From the NCBI RefSeq assembly GCF_003143855.1, contig NZ_QFRK01000071.1, forward strand, positions 1-35,390: 35,390 nucleotides of DNA, given 5' to 3'. This document shows positions 9,017-16,165 of this stretch, piece by piece. The DNA comes from Streptomyces sp. NWU339 (GTDB lineage: Bacteria; Actinomycetota; Actinomycetes; Streptomycetales; Streptomycetaceae). Positions within the stretch are counted from its first letter, which is position 1; the number at the start of each line of letters is the position of its first letter. Under the pieces are notes generated by a model, which had not been told where the DNA came from, made no database searches, and saw only the letters and a list, made by a program, of their open reading frames with translations. Position numbers and translations under genes: made by a program.

Positions 9017-9508
9017 TCACCCGGTTTGAGCCGAGGGCGAAGGCGGCAGCAGCGGGCCGCAGTCCCACTGCTGGAAGATCAGCCGGGTCTCCACGCGCGC
9101 GACCTCCCGCCGCGACGTGAACCCGTCCAGCACCAGACGCTGCAGATCCGCCATGTCCGCGACCGCGACATGGATCAGATAGTCGTCCGGTCCGGTCAGA
9201 TGGAAGACGGTCAGTGACTCCGGCAGCGCCCTGATCCGCTCCACGAACGGTCCCACCAGCTCCCGCCGGTGCGGTCTCACCTGCACCGACAGCAGCGCCT
9301 GAAGTCCCCGCCCCAGCTTGGCCGGGTCCAGTTTCAGCCGATGCCCGAGGATCACGCCGGAGCGCCGCAGCCGGGCCACCCGGTCCAGGCAGGTCGACGG
9401 CGCGACCCCGACCTGCGCGGCGAGGTCCCGGTACGTCATCCGGGCGTCGTTCTGCAGCAACCCCAGCAGACGCAGGTCCACCGGATCCAGTACGACGGAT
9501 TCAGCCAT
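9017..9508 (-). CDS. Lrp/AsnC-family transcriptional regulator
   Basis: A 163-residue feast/famine regulator. Residues 1-60 form the winged helix-turn-helix (LDPVDLRLLGLLQNDARMTY, then RDLAAQVGVAPSTCLDRV). Residues about 70-145 form the RAM ligand-binding domain (LLSVQVRPHRRELV...FHLTGPDDYLIHVAV), which usually binds an amino acid. The ATG at 9508 was chosen because it gives the standard Lrp N-terminus (MAESVVLDPVDLRLL). No Shine-Dalgarno is present, but TACGTT sits six bases before the ATG and fits a -10 box, so the mRNA may be leaderless. It is divergent from a PLP-dependent sulfur amino acid enzyme across 60 bp, which strongly suggests that it controls that gene. Confidence 0.93.
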   Translation of the reverse strand: MAESVVLDPVDLRLLGLLQNDARMTYRDLAAQVGVAPSTCLDRVARLRRSGVILGHRLKLDPAKLGRGLQALLSVQVRPHRRELVGPFVERIRALPESLTVFHLTGPDDYLIHVAVADMADLQRLVLDGFTSRREVARVETRLIFQQWDCGPLLPPSPSAQTG

Positions 9509-9523
9509 GGGCCGAACGTAGCA

Positions 9524-9535
9524 CGGAGATCTCCG
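9524..9535. promoter_or_regulatory. 12-bp palindrome, candidate Lrp operator
   Basis: CGGAGATCTCCG is a perfect 12-bp palindrome in the 60-bp divergent region, 15 bp from the lrp start and 33 bp from the PLP-enzyme start. Both promoters must lie in or around it. Lrp-type proteins bind short palindromes, so it is the natural candidate operator. This is inferred from position and symmetry only. Confidence 0.45.
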
Positions 9536-9568
9536 CCGACCACCCCTCCTGTGTTCACCCTTCGGTCC

Positions 9569-10807
9569 ATGGACTGGGACAAGGACTGGGACAAGGACCT
9601 GCGCGCGGACACGCGCGGCACCACGAGAGCACTCGCCACCGAGGCCGTGCACGCGGGCCGGGACGACCTCGCCCGGCAGGGACTGCACGCCCCGCCGATC
9701 GACCTGTCCACCACCTACCCCTCGTACGACAGCCGCGGCGAGGCCGCTCGCATCGACTCCTTCGCCGCCACCGGCGCGGAACCGGACGGCCCGCCCGTCT
9801 ACGGGCGGCTCGGCAACCCGACCGTCGCCCGCTTCGAGACCGCCCTGGCCCGCCTGGAGGGCACCGAGGCCGCGGTCGCGTTCGCCAGCGGCATGGCCGC
9901 GCTCAGCGCCGTCCTGCTGGTGCGCGGCTCCATGGGCCTGCGCCACGTCGTCGCCGTACGCCCCCTGTACGGGTGCAGCGACCACCTGCTGACCGCCGGG
10001 CTGCTCGGCTCCGAGGTGACGTGGACCGACCCGGCCGGGGTCGCCGACGCGCTGCGCCCGGACACCGGTCTGGTCCTGGTGGAGTCGCCGGCCAACCCGA
10101 CCCTCGCCGAGGTCGATCTGCGGGCCGTCGCCCATGCCTGCGGCTCGGTGCCGCTGCTCGTCGACAACACCTTCGCCACCCCGGTCCTCCAGCGTCCGGC
10201 CGGGCACGGGGCGCGGCTGGTGCTGCACAGCGCCACCAAGTACCTCGGCGGGCACGGCGACGTACTGGCCGGCGTGGTGGCCTGCGACGAGGAGTTCGCG
10301 GGACGGCTGAGGCAGATACGGTTCGCGACCGGTGGCGTGCTGCATCCGCTGGCGGGCTACCTGCTGCTGCGGGGCCTGTCGACGCTTCCGGTACGGGTCC
10401 GGGCCGCGTCGGCCAACGCCGCCGAACTCGCCCGTCGGCTCGCAGCCGATCCGCGCGTGGCCCGTGTGCACTACCCGCGCATCGGCGGGGCGATGGTCTC
10501 CTTCGAGGTGCACGGGGACCCGCACGAGGTGATCGGCGGGGTACGGCTCATCACCCCGGCGGTGAGCCTCGGCAGCGTGGACACCCTCATTCAGCACCCG
10601 GCGTCCATCAGCCACCGCATCGTCGACGCCGACGACCGCAGGGACGCGGGAGTGAGCGACCGGCTGCTGCGGCTGTCGGTCGGCCTGGAGGACGTCGAGG
10701 ACCTGTGGGCGGACCTGAACGGGGCGCTGGGGGAGCGGGCCGGGGCACCGGAGGGCGTCCGCACGCGTGGGACGGCCGGCCGGCCGGAGGTGCCCGCTCA
10801 GAACTGA
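9569..10807 (+). CDS. PLP-dependent trans-sulfuration enzyme (methionine/cystathionine gamma-lyase-like)
   Basis: A 412-residue member of the Cys/Met metabolism PLP family. Family marks: the N-terminal TEAVHAGR stretch, the substrate/PLP phosphate segment PVYGRLGNPTVARFE, ASGMAALSAVLL, the Asp contact in LLVDNTFATP, and the PLP lysine K224 in SATKYLGGHGD. The C-terminal ITPAVSLGSVDTLIQHPASIS is also diagnostic. The linker between VARVHYP and GGAMVSFEV is about 15 residues shorter than usual. The specific activity (gamma-lyase or gamma-synthase) is not decidable by eye. The start ATG opens with a tandem 12-bp repeat encoding DWDKDWDKD and lacks a clear Shine-Dalgarno. Divergent Lrp and the palindrome at 9524 suggest amino-acid-responsive control. 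Confidence 0.9.
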   Translation: MDWDKDWDKDLRADTRGTTRALATEAVHAGRDDLARQGLHAPPIDLSTTYPSYDSRGEAARIDSFAATGAEPDGPPVYGRLGNPTVARFETALARLEGTEAAVAFASGMAALSAVLLVRGSMGLRHVVAVRPLYGCSDHLLTAGLLGSEVTWTDPAGVADALRPDTGLVLVESPANPTLAEVDLRAVAHACGSVPLLVDNTFATPVLQRPAGHGARLVLHSATKYLGGHGDVLAGVVACDEEFAGRLRQIRFATGGVLHPLAGYLLLRGLSTLPVRVRAASANAAELARRLAADPRVARVHYPRIGGAMVSFEVHGDPHEVIGGVRLITPAVSLGSVDTLIQHPASISHRIVDADDRRDAGVSDRLLRLSVGLEDVEDLWADLNGALGERAGAPEGVRTRGTAGRPEVPAQN

Positions 10808-10833
10808 GCGGGCTGTGCCCCGCGCGGATGCCG

Positions 10834-10866
10834 AACGGTCCGGCGGACACCGCCGGACCGTTTTGT
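10834..10866 (+). terminator. Rho-independent terminator after the PLP enzyme
   Basis: The stem arms 10834-10845 and 10851-10862 (AACGGTCCGGCG / CGCCGGACCGTT) are perfectly complementary with a GACAC loop, and the right arm runs into TTTT. It lies 27 bp after the PLP-enzyme stop in the correct orientation. Confidence 0.85.
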
Positions 10867-10906
10867 CCCGCGTCAGGTGTCCCGCGTCAGGTGTCCCGCG
10901 TCACGG
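10865..10906. repeat. Three tandem 14-bp repeats
   Basis: GTCCCGCGTCAGGT occurs at 10865-10878 and again at 10879-10892. A third copy with two changes near its end (GTCCCGCGTCACGG) is at 10893-10906. The array starts at the edge of the terminator T-tract and ends 22 bp before the convergent ACT-GNAT stop. It looks like a small slippage array with no obvious function. Confidence 0.8.
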
Positions 10907-10927
10907 GGCCGGTGGCGCGGTGGTCCA

Positions 10928-12211
10928 CTACCGGCGGCCGGTCCGTGAGCCGTGCTCCCGCTCCTCCTGCGCGTGACGGGCCCGTGCCGGGTCCAGACGC
11001 GCGGTGACGACGAGGGTGCTCTCCTCGACCTGGTAGTCGAGGGGCAGGCCCAGCCCGCGCATCGCGGCGACCATCCCGGTGTTGGACGCCTGCGTCACGG
11101 CGTAGACATGGGCGCACCCCGCCTCGGTGGCCATCGACACCAGCCGGGTCAGGAGCTCGGTGCCGATGCCCCGGCGCTGCCAGGCGTCCTCGACGAGCAG
11201 TGCCACCTCGGTCTCGTCGCCGTCCCACAGCAGGTGACCGAGGCCGACGATGCGGCCGGAGGCGGTCCGTACGGCGAGCGTACGGCCGAAGCGGGGGCCG
11301 AGCAGGTGATTCAGGTAGCGGTCCGCGTCGCCGACCGGTCCGTGGTACCGCCGGCGCAGGGTCTCGGGCGAGCACCGCTCGTGCATCGCCCGCGCCGCCT
11401 CCAGGTCGCCGGTGTCCGCCCGGCCCACGGTGATGTCGCTGCCCTCGGGCAGGGTGAGGACGTCCTGGCCGCGCGGGACCCGGGGGCCGAGCCGGGCGTC
11501 CAGTTCCACCAGGGCCCGTGCTCGGGCGAACTCGGTGGGCGTGAAGGGCAGATGCGGCCGCTCCACGGTGAGCACGCCGCCCTCCGGGGCGCGCAGCCGC
11601 ATCACGGTGTCCTCCAGGGTCCCCTCCACCGGGACGCCCTCCGGCACCGACCGCCCGCCGCCCGGGGCGGCGGGCAGTGAACGGATCGTGCACCGCCCCA
11701 GCAACTGCCGTAGCGCCAGCGGAAGTTCCGCGCCGTCCAGGGCCGTGCGTGCGGCGAGTTCCAGCATCCGGGTCGGGGCGTCCACCAGATCGTGGGCGTC
11801 GGCCCGCTCGGTCCAGGTGTCCGTGCCCCCGGCGCCCGTCACCGCCGTCGTGAGACCGGTGGCGGTCAGGTCGGCCGGGGCGCGCAGCAGGAACTCGTCG
11901 ACCGTGGCCTCGCCCAGCGGGTGCGTCTGCAGGCTCAGGATGTCGACCCGGTGCTCGGCCAGCGCCGTGCACAGCGCGGCCAGCGCGCCCGGTTCGTCCC
12001 GTACCGTCGTCCGCATCCGCCACAGGGCGCTCTCCGGCGGCCGGCTTTCCGCGGCCCCGTCGGCATCGGGTGCGGGCGGGGCGTGACCGTGGCGGCGTGC
12101 CCACCAACTGTGGAACGCCGCCGTGAAGCGCGTGGTCGGTTCCCCCTCCGGCTGTCCCTGCGCGGGACGGCCGTGCCGGGTGTGCGTCACATCGGGCATG
12201 TCTCGGCTCAT
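10928..12211 (-). CDS. ACT domain-GNAT acetyltransferase fusion protein
   Basis: A 427-residue two-domain protein. Residues about 65-135 form an ACT-type small-molecule sensor (MRTTVRDEPGALAALCTAL, then VDILSLQTHPLGEATVDEFLL). Residues about 250-410 form a GNAT acetyltransferase, with the acetyl-CoA loop ravine EDAWQRRGIGTELL and the following helix region CAHVYAVTQASNTGMVAAM. ACT domains usually bind amino acids, so an amino-acid-gated acetyltransferase is a reasonable inference. The acceptor is unknown. The first 60 residues are low-complexity and poorly conserved in appearance. The ATG at 12211 and the ATG five codons in (MPDVTHTRHG) are both possible starts; neither has a strong Shine-Dalgarno. 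It lies 94 bp downstream of phoD on the same strand. Confidence 0.85.
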   Translation of the reverse strand: MSRDMPDVTHTRHGRPAQGQPEGEPTTRFTAAFHSWWARRHGHAPPAPDADGAAESRPPESALWRMRTTVRDEPGALAALCTALAEHRVDILSLQTHPLGEATVDEFLLRAPADLTATGLTTAVTGAGGTDTWTERADAHDLVDAPTRMLELAARTALDGAELPLALRQLLGRCTIRSLPAAPGGGRSVPEGVPVEGTLEDTVMRLRAPEGGVLTVERPHLPFTPTEFARARALVELDARLGPRVPRGQDVLTLPEGSDITVGRADTGDLEAARAMHERCSPETLRRRYHGPVGDADRYLNHLLGPRFGRTLAVRTASGRIVGLGHLLWDGDETEVALLVEDAWQRRGIGTELLTRLVSMATEAGCAHVYAVTQASNTGMVAAMRGLGLPLDYQVEESTLVVTARLDPARARHAQEEREHGSRTGRR

Positions 12212-12305
12212 GCGGCCACTGTGAAGGAATCGTGTTTCGTGGCCGCCAACACGCCATGACTGACGAGTAAAGAGTTCTTATGGGGCTTATGGCCCTTTTG
12301 GTGCT

Positions 12306-13892
12306 TCACTGGCCTACCAGTCCCGGCCGCAGTCGCTTGGTGTAGAGCACGGTGCCGTCTTGCTCCCGCAACCGTACGGTCAGTTCTCCGCTGCCGCCGT
12401 CGATGTCGACCTCGCCGAAGAACTGGTACCCGCCGGCGGGCGAGACGTTCGACGCGGTCGGCGCCTTCACGAACACCCGCTCCGGACCGAAGGTGCCGTC
12501 GAGCGCGCTCGCCGGGAAGGCACCCGCGTTGAGCGGCCCGGAGACGAACTCCCAGAACGGCTCGAAATCGTCGAACGCGGCCCGTGCGGGCTGGTAGTGC
12601 TGGGCAGAAGTGTGGTGCACATCGGCCGTCAGCCACACCGTGCCGGTGATCCGCCGGTGCTTGACGAACCGCAGCAGCTCCGCGATCTGCAGCTCGCGCC
12701 CCAGCGGAGCCCCCGGGTCGCCCTGGGCCACCGCCTCGACGTGCTGCTCGCCCTCGGTGGTGTCGGACACGATCAGGCCGAGCGGCATGTCCGCGGCGAT
12801 CACCTTCCACACCGCCCGCGACCGCGCCAGTTCCCGCTTGAGCCATTGCAGCTGCTCGCGCCCGAGGATGCCCTGCGGGTCCACGGTCTGGTCACCGGGG
12901 GAGTTGGCGTTGCGGTACGTCCGCATGTCCAGCACGAACACGTCCAGCAGCGGCCCCTGCCGCAGCACCCGGTGCACCCGGCCCTCGCGGGCACCCGGCC
13001 GCAGCGTGGACATCGGGAAGTACTCACCGAACGCGCGGCGCGCCCGTGCCGCCAGTACATCGACGCTCTTCTCCGTGTAGCGGGTGTCCGTGTCCGTGAT
13101 CCGCTGGCCCGGGTACCAGTTGTTGCGCACCTCGTGGTCGTCCCACTGCACGATGGACGGGACCCGTGCGTTGAACCGGCGGAAGTGCTCGTCGAGCAGG
13201 TTGTAGCGGAAGTTGCCGCGGAACTCGGCCAGGGTCTCGGCGACCTTGGACTTCTCCTCCGTGGTGATGTTCCGCCAGATGCTGCCGTCCGGCAGCGCCG
13301 CGGTCGCCGGGATCGGCCCGTCGGCGTAGACGGTGTCGCCGCTGAACAGGAAGAAGTCGGGGTCGAGCCGGGCCATCGCCTCGAAGATCCGGTAGCCGCC
13401 GAAGTCGGGGTTGATGCCCCAGCCCTGGCCCGCCAGGTCGCCCGACCACAGGAACCGCACGCCGTCGCGCCGCCGCGCGGGCACCGTCCTGAACGTACCG
13501 GTGACCGGTTCGCCGAAGCGGCGCGGGTCGTCGGGGTCGGCGAGCCGCACCCGGTAGTGGATCTGCTCGCCGGCCGGCAGTCCGCCCAGCCGGACCGTCC
13601 CGGTGAAGTCCGTGCCGGGCCCGAGCAGCGGGCCGTGCAGACGGCGCGGGTGCCGGAACGACTCGGTCGCCGACGTCTCGACGATCATCCGGGCCGGGCG
13701 GTCGGAGCGCACCCACACCAGCCCGGAGTCGCGCGTCACGTCGCCGCTCTGCACGCCCCACTTCGCCTCCGGGCGCCCGGACCGGGCGAACGCGGGCGCC
13801 GTCCCGACGGTGGTGGGCAGGGCCAGGGCGGCCGAGGCCGCGAGCGAGCCGCGCAGAACGGCGCGGCGGCCGGGGAGCGAGGGGTGTGACAT
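12306..13892 (-). CDS. phoD: Alkaline phosphatase D (PhoD), Tat-secreted
   Basis: A 528-residue secreted phosphomonoesterase/phosphodiesterase. The N-terminus has a twin-arginine signal (GRRAVLRGS followed by an Ala/Leu-rich core and an AFA-type cleavage region near residue 35). A PhoD N-terminal beta domain (KWGVQSGDVT...) is followed by the metallophosphatase core: SGDLAGQGWG, FFLFSGDTVYADGP, VQWDDHEVRNNWYP and LTADVHHTSAQHY supply the metal ligands. PhoD enzymes use Fe/Ca and act outside the cell to release phosphate. The ATG at 13892 has GGAGG seven bases upstream; a longer frame to 14045 has no signal-like start. A PHO box lies 69-90 bp upstream, so PhoP control under phosphate starvation is likely. 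Confidence 0.94.
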   Translation of the reverse strand: MSHPSLPGRRAVLRGSLAASAALALPTTVGTAPAFARSGRPEAKWGVQSGDVTRDSGLVWVRSDRPARMIVETSATESFRHPRRLHGPLLGPGTDFTGTVRLGGLPAGEQIHYRVRLADPDDPRRFGEPVTGTFRTVPARRRDGVRFLWSGDLAGQGWGINPDFGGYRIFEAMARLDPDFFLFSGDTVYADGPIPATAALPDGSIWRNITTEEKSKVAETLAEFRGNFRYNLLDEHFRRFNARVPSIVQWDDHEVRNNWYPGQRITDTDTRYTEKSVDVLAARARRAFGEYFPMSTLRPGAREGRVHRVLRQGPLLDVFVLDMRTYRNANSPGDQTVDPQGILGREQLQWLKRELARSRAVWKVIAADMPLGLIVSDTTEGEQHVEAVAQGDPGAPLGRELQIAELLRFVKHRRITGTVWLTADVHHTSAQHYQPARAAFDDFEPFWEFVSGPLNAGAFPASALDGTFGPERVFVKAPTASNVSPAGGYQFFGEVDIDGGSGELTVRLREQDGTVLYTKRLRPGLVGQ

Positions 13893-13960
13893 GGATGCGC
13901 CTCCAGGGGACGGGAGTTCCGGCCGGTGTGCGCTGCCACAAGTACTCGTGCGGCACGGCT

Positions 13961-13982
13961 CGCACGCAAACCCCAAGTGAAC
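13961..13982 (-). promoter_or_regulatory. PHO box (PhoP binding site) upstream of phoD
   Basis: Read on the minus strand, the site is GTTCACTTGGG followed directly by GTTTGCGTGCG, two 11-base direct repeats. The Streptomyces PHO-box consensus is G(G/T)TCAC(C/T) plus four free bases, repeated every 11 bp. The first unit matches all seven conserved positions and the second matches four (G, T, C and a position-one G shared). It lies 69 bp above the phoD start, the expected place for activation by phosphorylated PhoP. The match is by eye. Confidence 0.7.
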
Positions 13983-14002
13983 AACTCGCTGCGGCTCCCT
14001 AT

Positions 14003-14023
14003 GGGTTGACGCGCCGTCAACCC
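14003..14023. promoter_or_regulatory. 9-bp inverted repeat upstream of phoD
   Basis: GGGTTGACG at 14003-14011 and CGTCAACCC at 14015-14023 are perfectly complementary around CGC. The site sits 20 bp above the PHO box and 80 bp below the end of the alpha/beta hydrolase gene. It could be a short terminator for the hydrolase or a second operator for phoD. There is no T-tract on the minus strand to decide. Confidence 0.45.
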
Positions 14024-14102
14024 TGCGTTCCACGCGTCCCGTCACCCCGCCGCCCCGGTCCGCCCGGCGCGGGGCCGCACCGGGCGGACAGCGCCGCGCC
14101 GT

Positions 14103-14933
14103 TCAGCGGCTGCCGTCGAGGAGGACGCGGGCGACCAGCGCCGGGTCGTCGTTCATGGGGACGTGACCGCAGCCGGGCAGCCGGATCAGCCGCGCCCGGG
14201 GGATCACCCGCTTGGCGCGGACCCCCTGACGGGGGATGAGCAGCCGGTCGCGGGCGCCCCAGGCGACGGTGACCGGGACGCCGGGCACATCGTCGGTGAA
14301 CCGCACCGCGGTGCCCGCCCGGAGCGTCTCGGTGAAGCCGGTGGCACCGGCCAGCGCGAGCGTCTCGGCGACCACCGCCTCGGGCGAACGGCGTCCCGGA
14401 CGGGCGTAGACGGTGCTGGTCAGCGCCGCTCGCCCGGCCGCCGAGCGGGCGAGCCGCTCGATCAGCGGCAGCGGCATCCGCTCCGCGACGCGCCGCATCC
14501 CGATCAGTACGCCGAAGGCGTAGCGCCGCTCGGCCTGCGTCCAGAACCCGGCGGGGGACAACGCGGTGACGGACCGTACGAGGTTCTGGCGGCCGAGCTC
14601 CAGCGCCAGAAGCCCGCCGAGCGAGTTGCCCGCGACATGCGGCCGGTCGAGCCCCAGCTCCTCGCACAGGGCGCCCAGGGCGGTGTTCATGGTGGGCAGG
14701 TCGTGGGCGAGGCCGGCCGGCAGCGCCGGGGAGGCGCCGAAGCCGGGCAGGTCCACGGCGATCACCTCGCGCTCGGTGGCGAGGATGTCCACGACCGGGT
14801 CCCAGGCCTGACGGTGGTGACCGATGCCGTGCAGCAGGAGCAGCGGTTCGCCGCGGCCCACGCGCGCGTAGGACAGGGTCACGGTCTGCGGGCCGTGCGG
14901 AGAGGTGACCTCGAACGAGACGGTCGCGGACAT
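14103..14933 (-). CDS. Alpha/beta hydrolase
   Basis: A 276-residue alpha/beta-fold hydrolase. The oxyanion strand LLLLHGIGHHRQAW, the nucleophile elbow AGNSLGG (Ser104), the acid in WGARDRLLIP and the histidine in LPGCGHVPMNDDP are all in place. Substrate unknown; the closest-looking relatives are esterases and C-C bond hydrolases. The ATG at 14933 is preceded by GAGGAG at a good distance, which rules against the longer frame to 14999. It is divergent from an ECF41 sigma factor gene across 169 bp. ECF41 factors usually control an adjacent enzyme gene, so this hydrolase is the likely target, taking the place of the more common oxidoreductase or carboxymuconolactone decarboxylase. Confidence 0.88.
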   Translation of the reverse strand: MSATVSFEVTSPHGPQTVTLSYARVGRGEPLLLLHGIGHHRQAWDPVVDILATEREVIAVDLPGFGASPALPAGLAHDLPTMNTALGALCEELGLDRPHVAGNSLGGLLALELGRQNLVRSVTALSPAGFWTQAERRYAFGVLIGMRRVAERMPLPLIERLARSAAGRAALTSTVYARPGRRSPEAVVAETLALAGATGFTETLRAGTAVRFTDDVPGVPVTVAWGARDRLLIPRQGVRAKRVIPRARLIRLPGCGHVPMNDDPALVARVLLDGSR

Positions 14934-15102
14934 GAAGGTGCTCCTCGTCTGGGACTCGCGGTGGGACGCCGCCTGACGTCGTAGACAGCTTGTCAGCAAT
15001 TACTACCGACGGGTAGCCCCCGGACCCGGTTCCGGGCTCCGGCTCCGCGAGGCGTCCGAATCCGCCTGGACACGGGCCGTACGGGTCGGTTGGGATGGAG
15101 AG

Positions 15103-15993
15103 GTGAGCACCGACACCGTGACCGATGCCTTCGAAGAGCACCGTCCCGTCCTCCAGGGGGTGGCCTACCGCATGCTCGGCCGGGTGGCCGACGCCGAGGA
15201 CGTGGTTCAGGAGGCGTGGCTGCGCTGGGCGGGCGGGGACCGGTCCGATGTCCGTGAGGCGCGCGCCTACCTGGTACGTGTCACCACCCGCCTCGCCATC
15301 GACCGGCTGCGTCAGATCAAGGCGCGGGGCGAGACGTACGTCGGCCCGTGGCTGCCCGAGCCGTATGCCACCGACTTCGGCGACACCGCCCCGGACACCG
15401 CCGAGCAGGCGGTGCTCGCCGACTCGGTCTCGCTCGCCGTCCTGGTCGTCATGGAGTCCCTGTCCCCGCTGGAGCGCGCGGTGTTCGTCCTGCGCGAGGC
15501 GTTCGGCTACCCCTACACCGACATCGCCGCCATGCTCGACCGCGGCGAACCGGCGGTGCGCCAGCTCGCCACGCGGGCCCGCAGGCACGTCGAGGACCGG
15601 CGTCCGCGCTACGACGTCGACCCCGCCCGGCGCCGCGAACTGACCGAGCGGTTCCTGGCGGCGGCCGGCGGCGGTGATCTGGAGGGACTCCTGGAACTGC
15701 TCGCCCCCGACGTGCGTCTCGTCAGCGACAGCGGAGGCAAGGTCTCCGCCGCGCTGCGCGTCCTGGAGGCCGCCGACAAGGTGGGCCGCTTCGTGCTCGG
15801 CGTCGCCCGCAAGAGCCTCCGAGGCGACTTCTCGGCCCGCTTCCTGGAACTCAACGGAGGTCCCGCGGCGCTGCTCCTCGTCGGCGGCACGCCCGACTCC
15901 GTCGTCCAGCTGGATGTCGCCGACGGGCGCGTCCAGGCGGTCTACGTCATCCGCAACCCCGACAAGCTGCGTTCGCTGGTGGCGGCCCCGTAG
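15103..15993 (+). CDS. ECF41-family RNA polymerase sigma factor with C-terminal SnoaL-like domain
   Basis: A 296-residue SigJ-type factor. Sigma region 2 (about 10-75) reads FEEHRPVLQGVAYRMLG then ADAEDVVQEAWLRW. A linker carries the ECF41 marker GPWLPEP. Sigma region 4 (about 110-165) reads SPLERAVFVLREAFGYPYTD then IAAMLDRGEPAVRQLATRAR. A C-terminal NTF2/SnoaL-like domain (about 175-296) includes the D-x-GGK loop (DSGGK, residues 209-213, where many members have DGGGK). In this family the C-terminal domain takes the place of an anti-sigma factor and tunes activity. The GTG start at 15103 has GGAGAG almost touching it. The promoter region is shared with the divergent alpha/beta hydrolase. 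Confidence 0.92.
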   Translation: MSTDTVTDAFEEHRPVLQGVAYRMLGRVADAEDVVQEAWLRWAGGDRSDVREARAYLVRVTTRLAIDRLRQIKARGETYVGPWLPEPYATDFGDTAPDTAEQAVLADSVSLAVLVVMESLSPLERAVFVLREAFGYPYTDIAAMLDRGEPAVRQLATRARRHVEDRRPRYDVDPARRRELTERFLAAAGGGDLEGLLELLAPDVRLVSDSGGKVSAALRVLEAADKVGRFVLGVARKSLRGDFSARFLELNGGPAALLLVGGTPDSVVQLDVADGRVQAVYVIRNPDKLRSLVAAP

Positions 15994-16055
15994 GGGTTCG
16001 GTCACCCGGCAACGGGGCCCGCGTCATCCGGCGAGGGCTCCCTCGTCATGTCCGA

Positions 16056-16090
16056 TTGGTATTGACCAAGGGTGGAGGCCGCCATATGGT
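16056..16090 (+). promoter_or_regulatory. DasR-type operator overlapping a sigma70-like promoter
   Basis: TTGGT-ATTG-ACCAA at 16056-16069 is a perfect 5-bp inverted repeat around four bases and contains TGGT-N4-ACCA, the core of the dre sites bound by DasR and related GntR/HutC regulators (consensus TGGTCTAGACCA). A -35 box TTGACC (16062-16067) lies inside the operator, with a -10 TATGGT at 16085-16090 after a 17-bp spacer. A protein on the operator would block the polymerase. The gene downstream encodes a GntR/UTRA regulator, so autorepression is the simplest reading. Confidence 0.65.
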
Positions 16091-16165
16091 CGCGGATAAG
16101 TGAAACAACCTTTAATAAACAAGGGCGCGAAAACGCCACCGGACCTGACGATCGCGGAGGACAGG

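Noticed and set aside
10865..10906. CRISPR-like array
   Set aside because: Repeats are contiguous without spacers and there are no cas genes nearby.
14934..15102. ECF41-type promoter (TGTCACA ... CGTC) for the hydrolase
   Set aside because: TGTC and CGTC elements exist on the hydrolase side but the spacing is about four bases too short, so I do not call a promoter.
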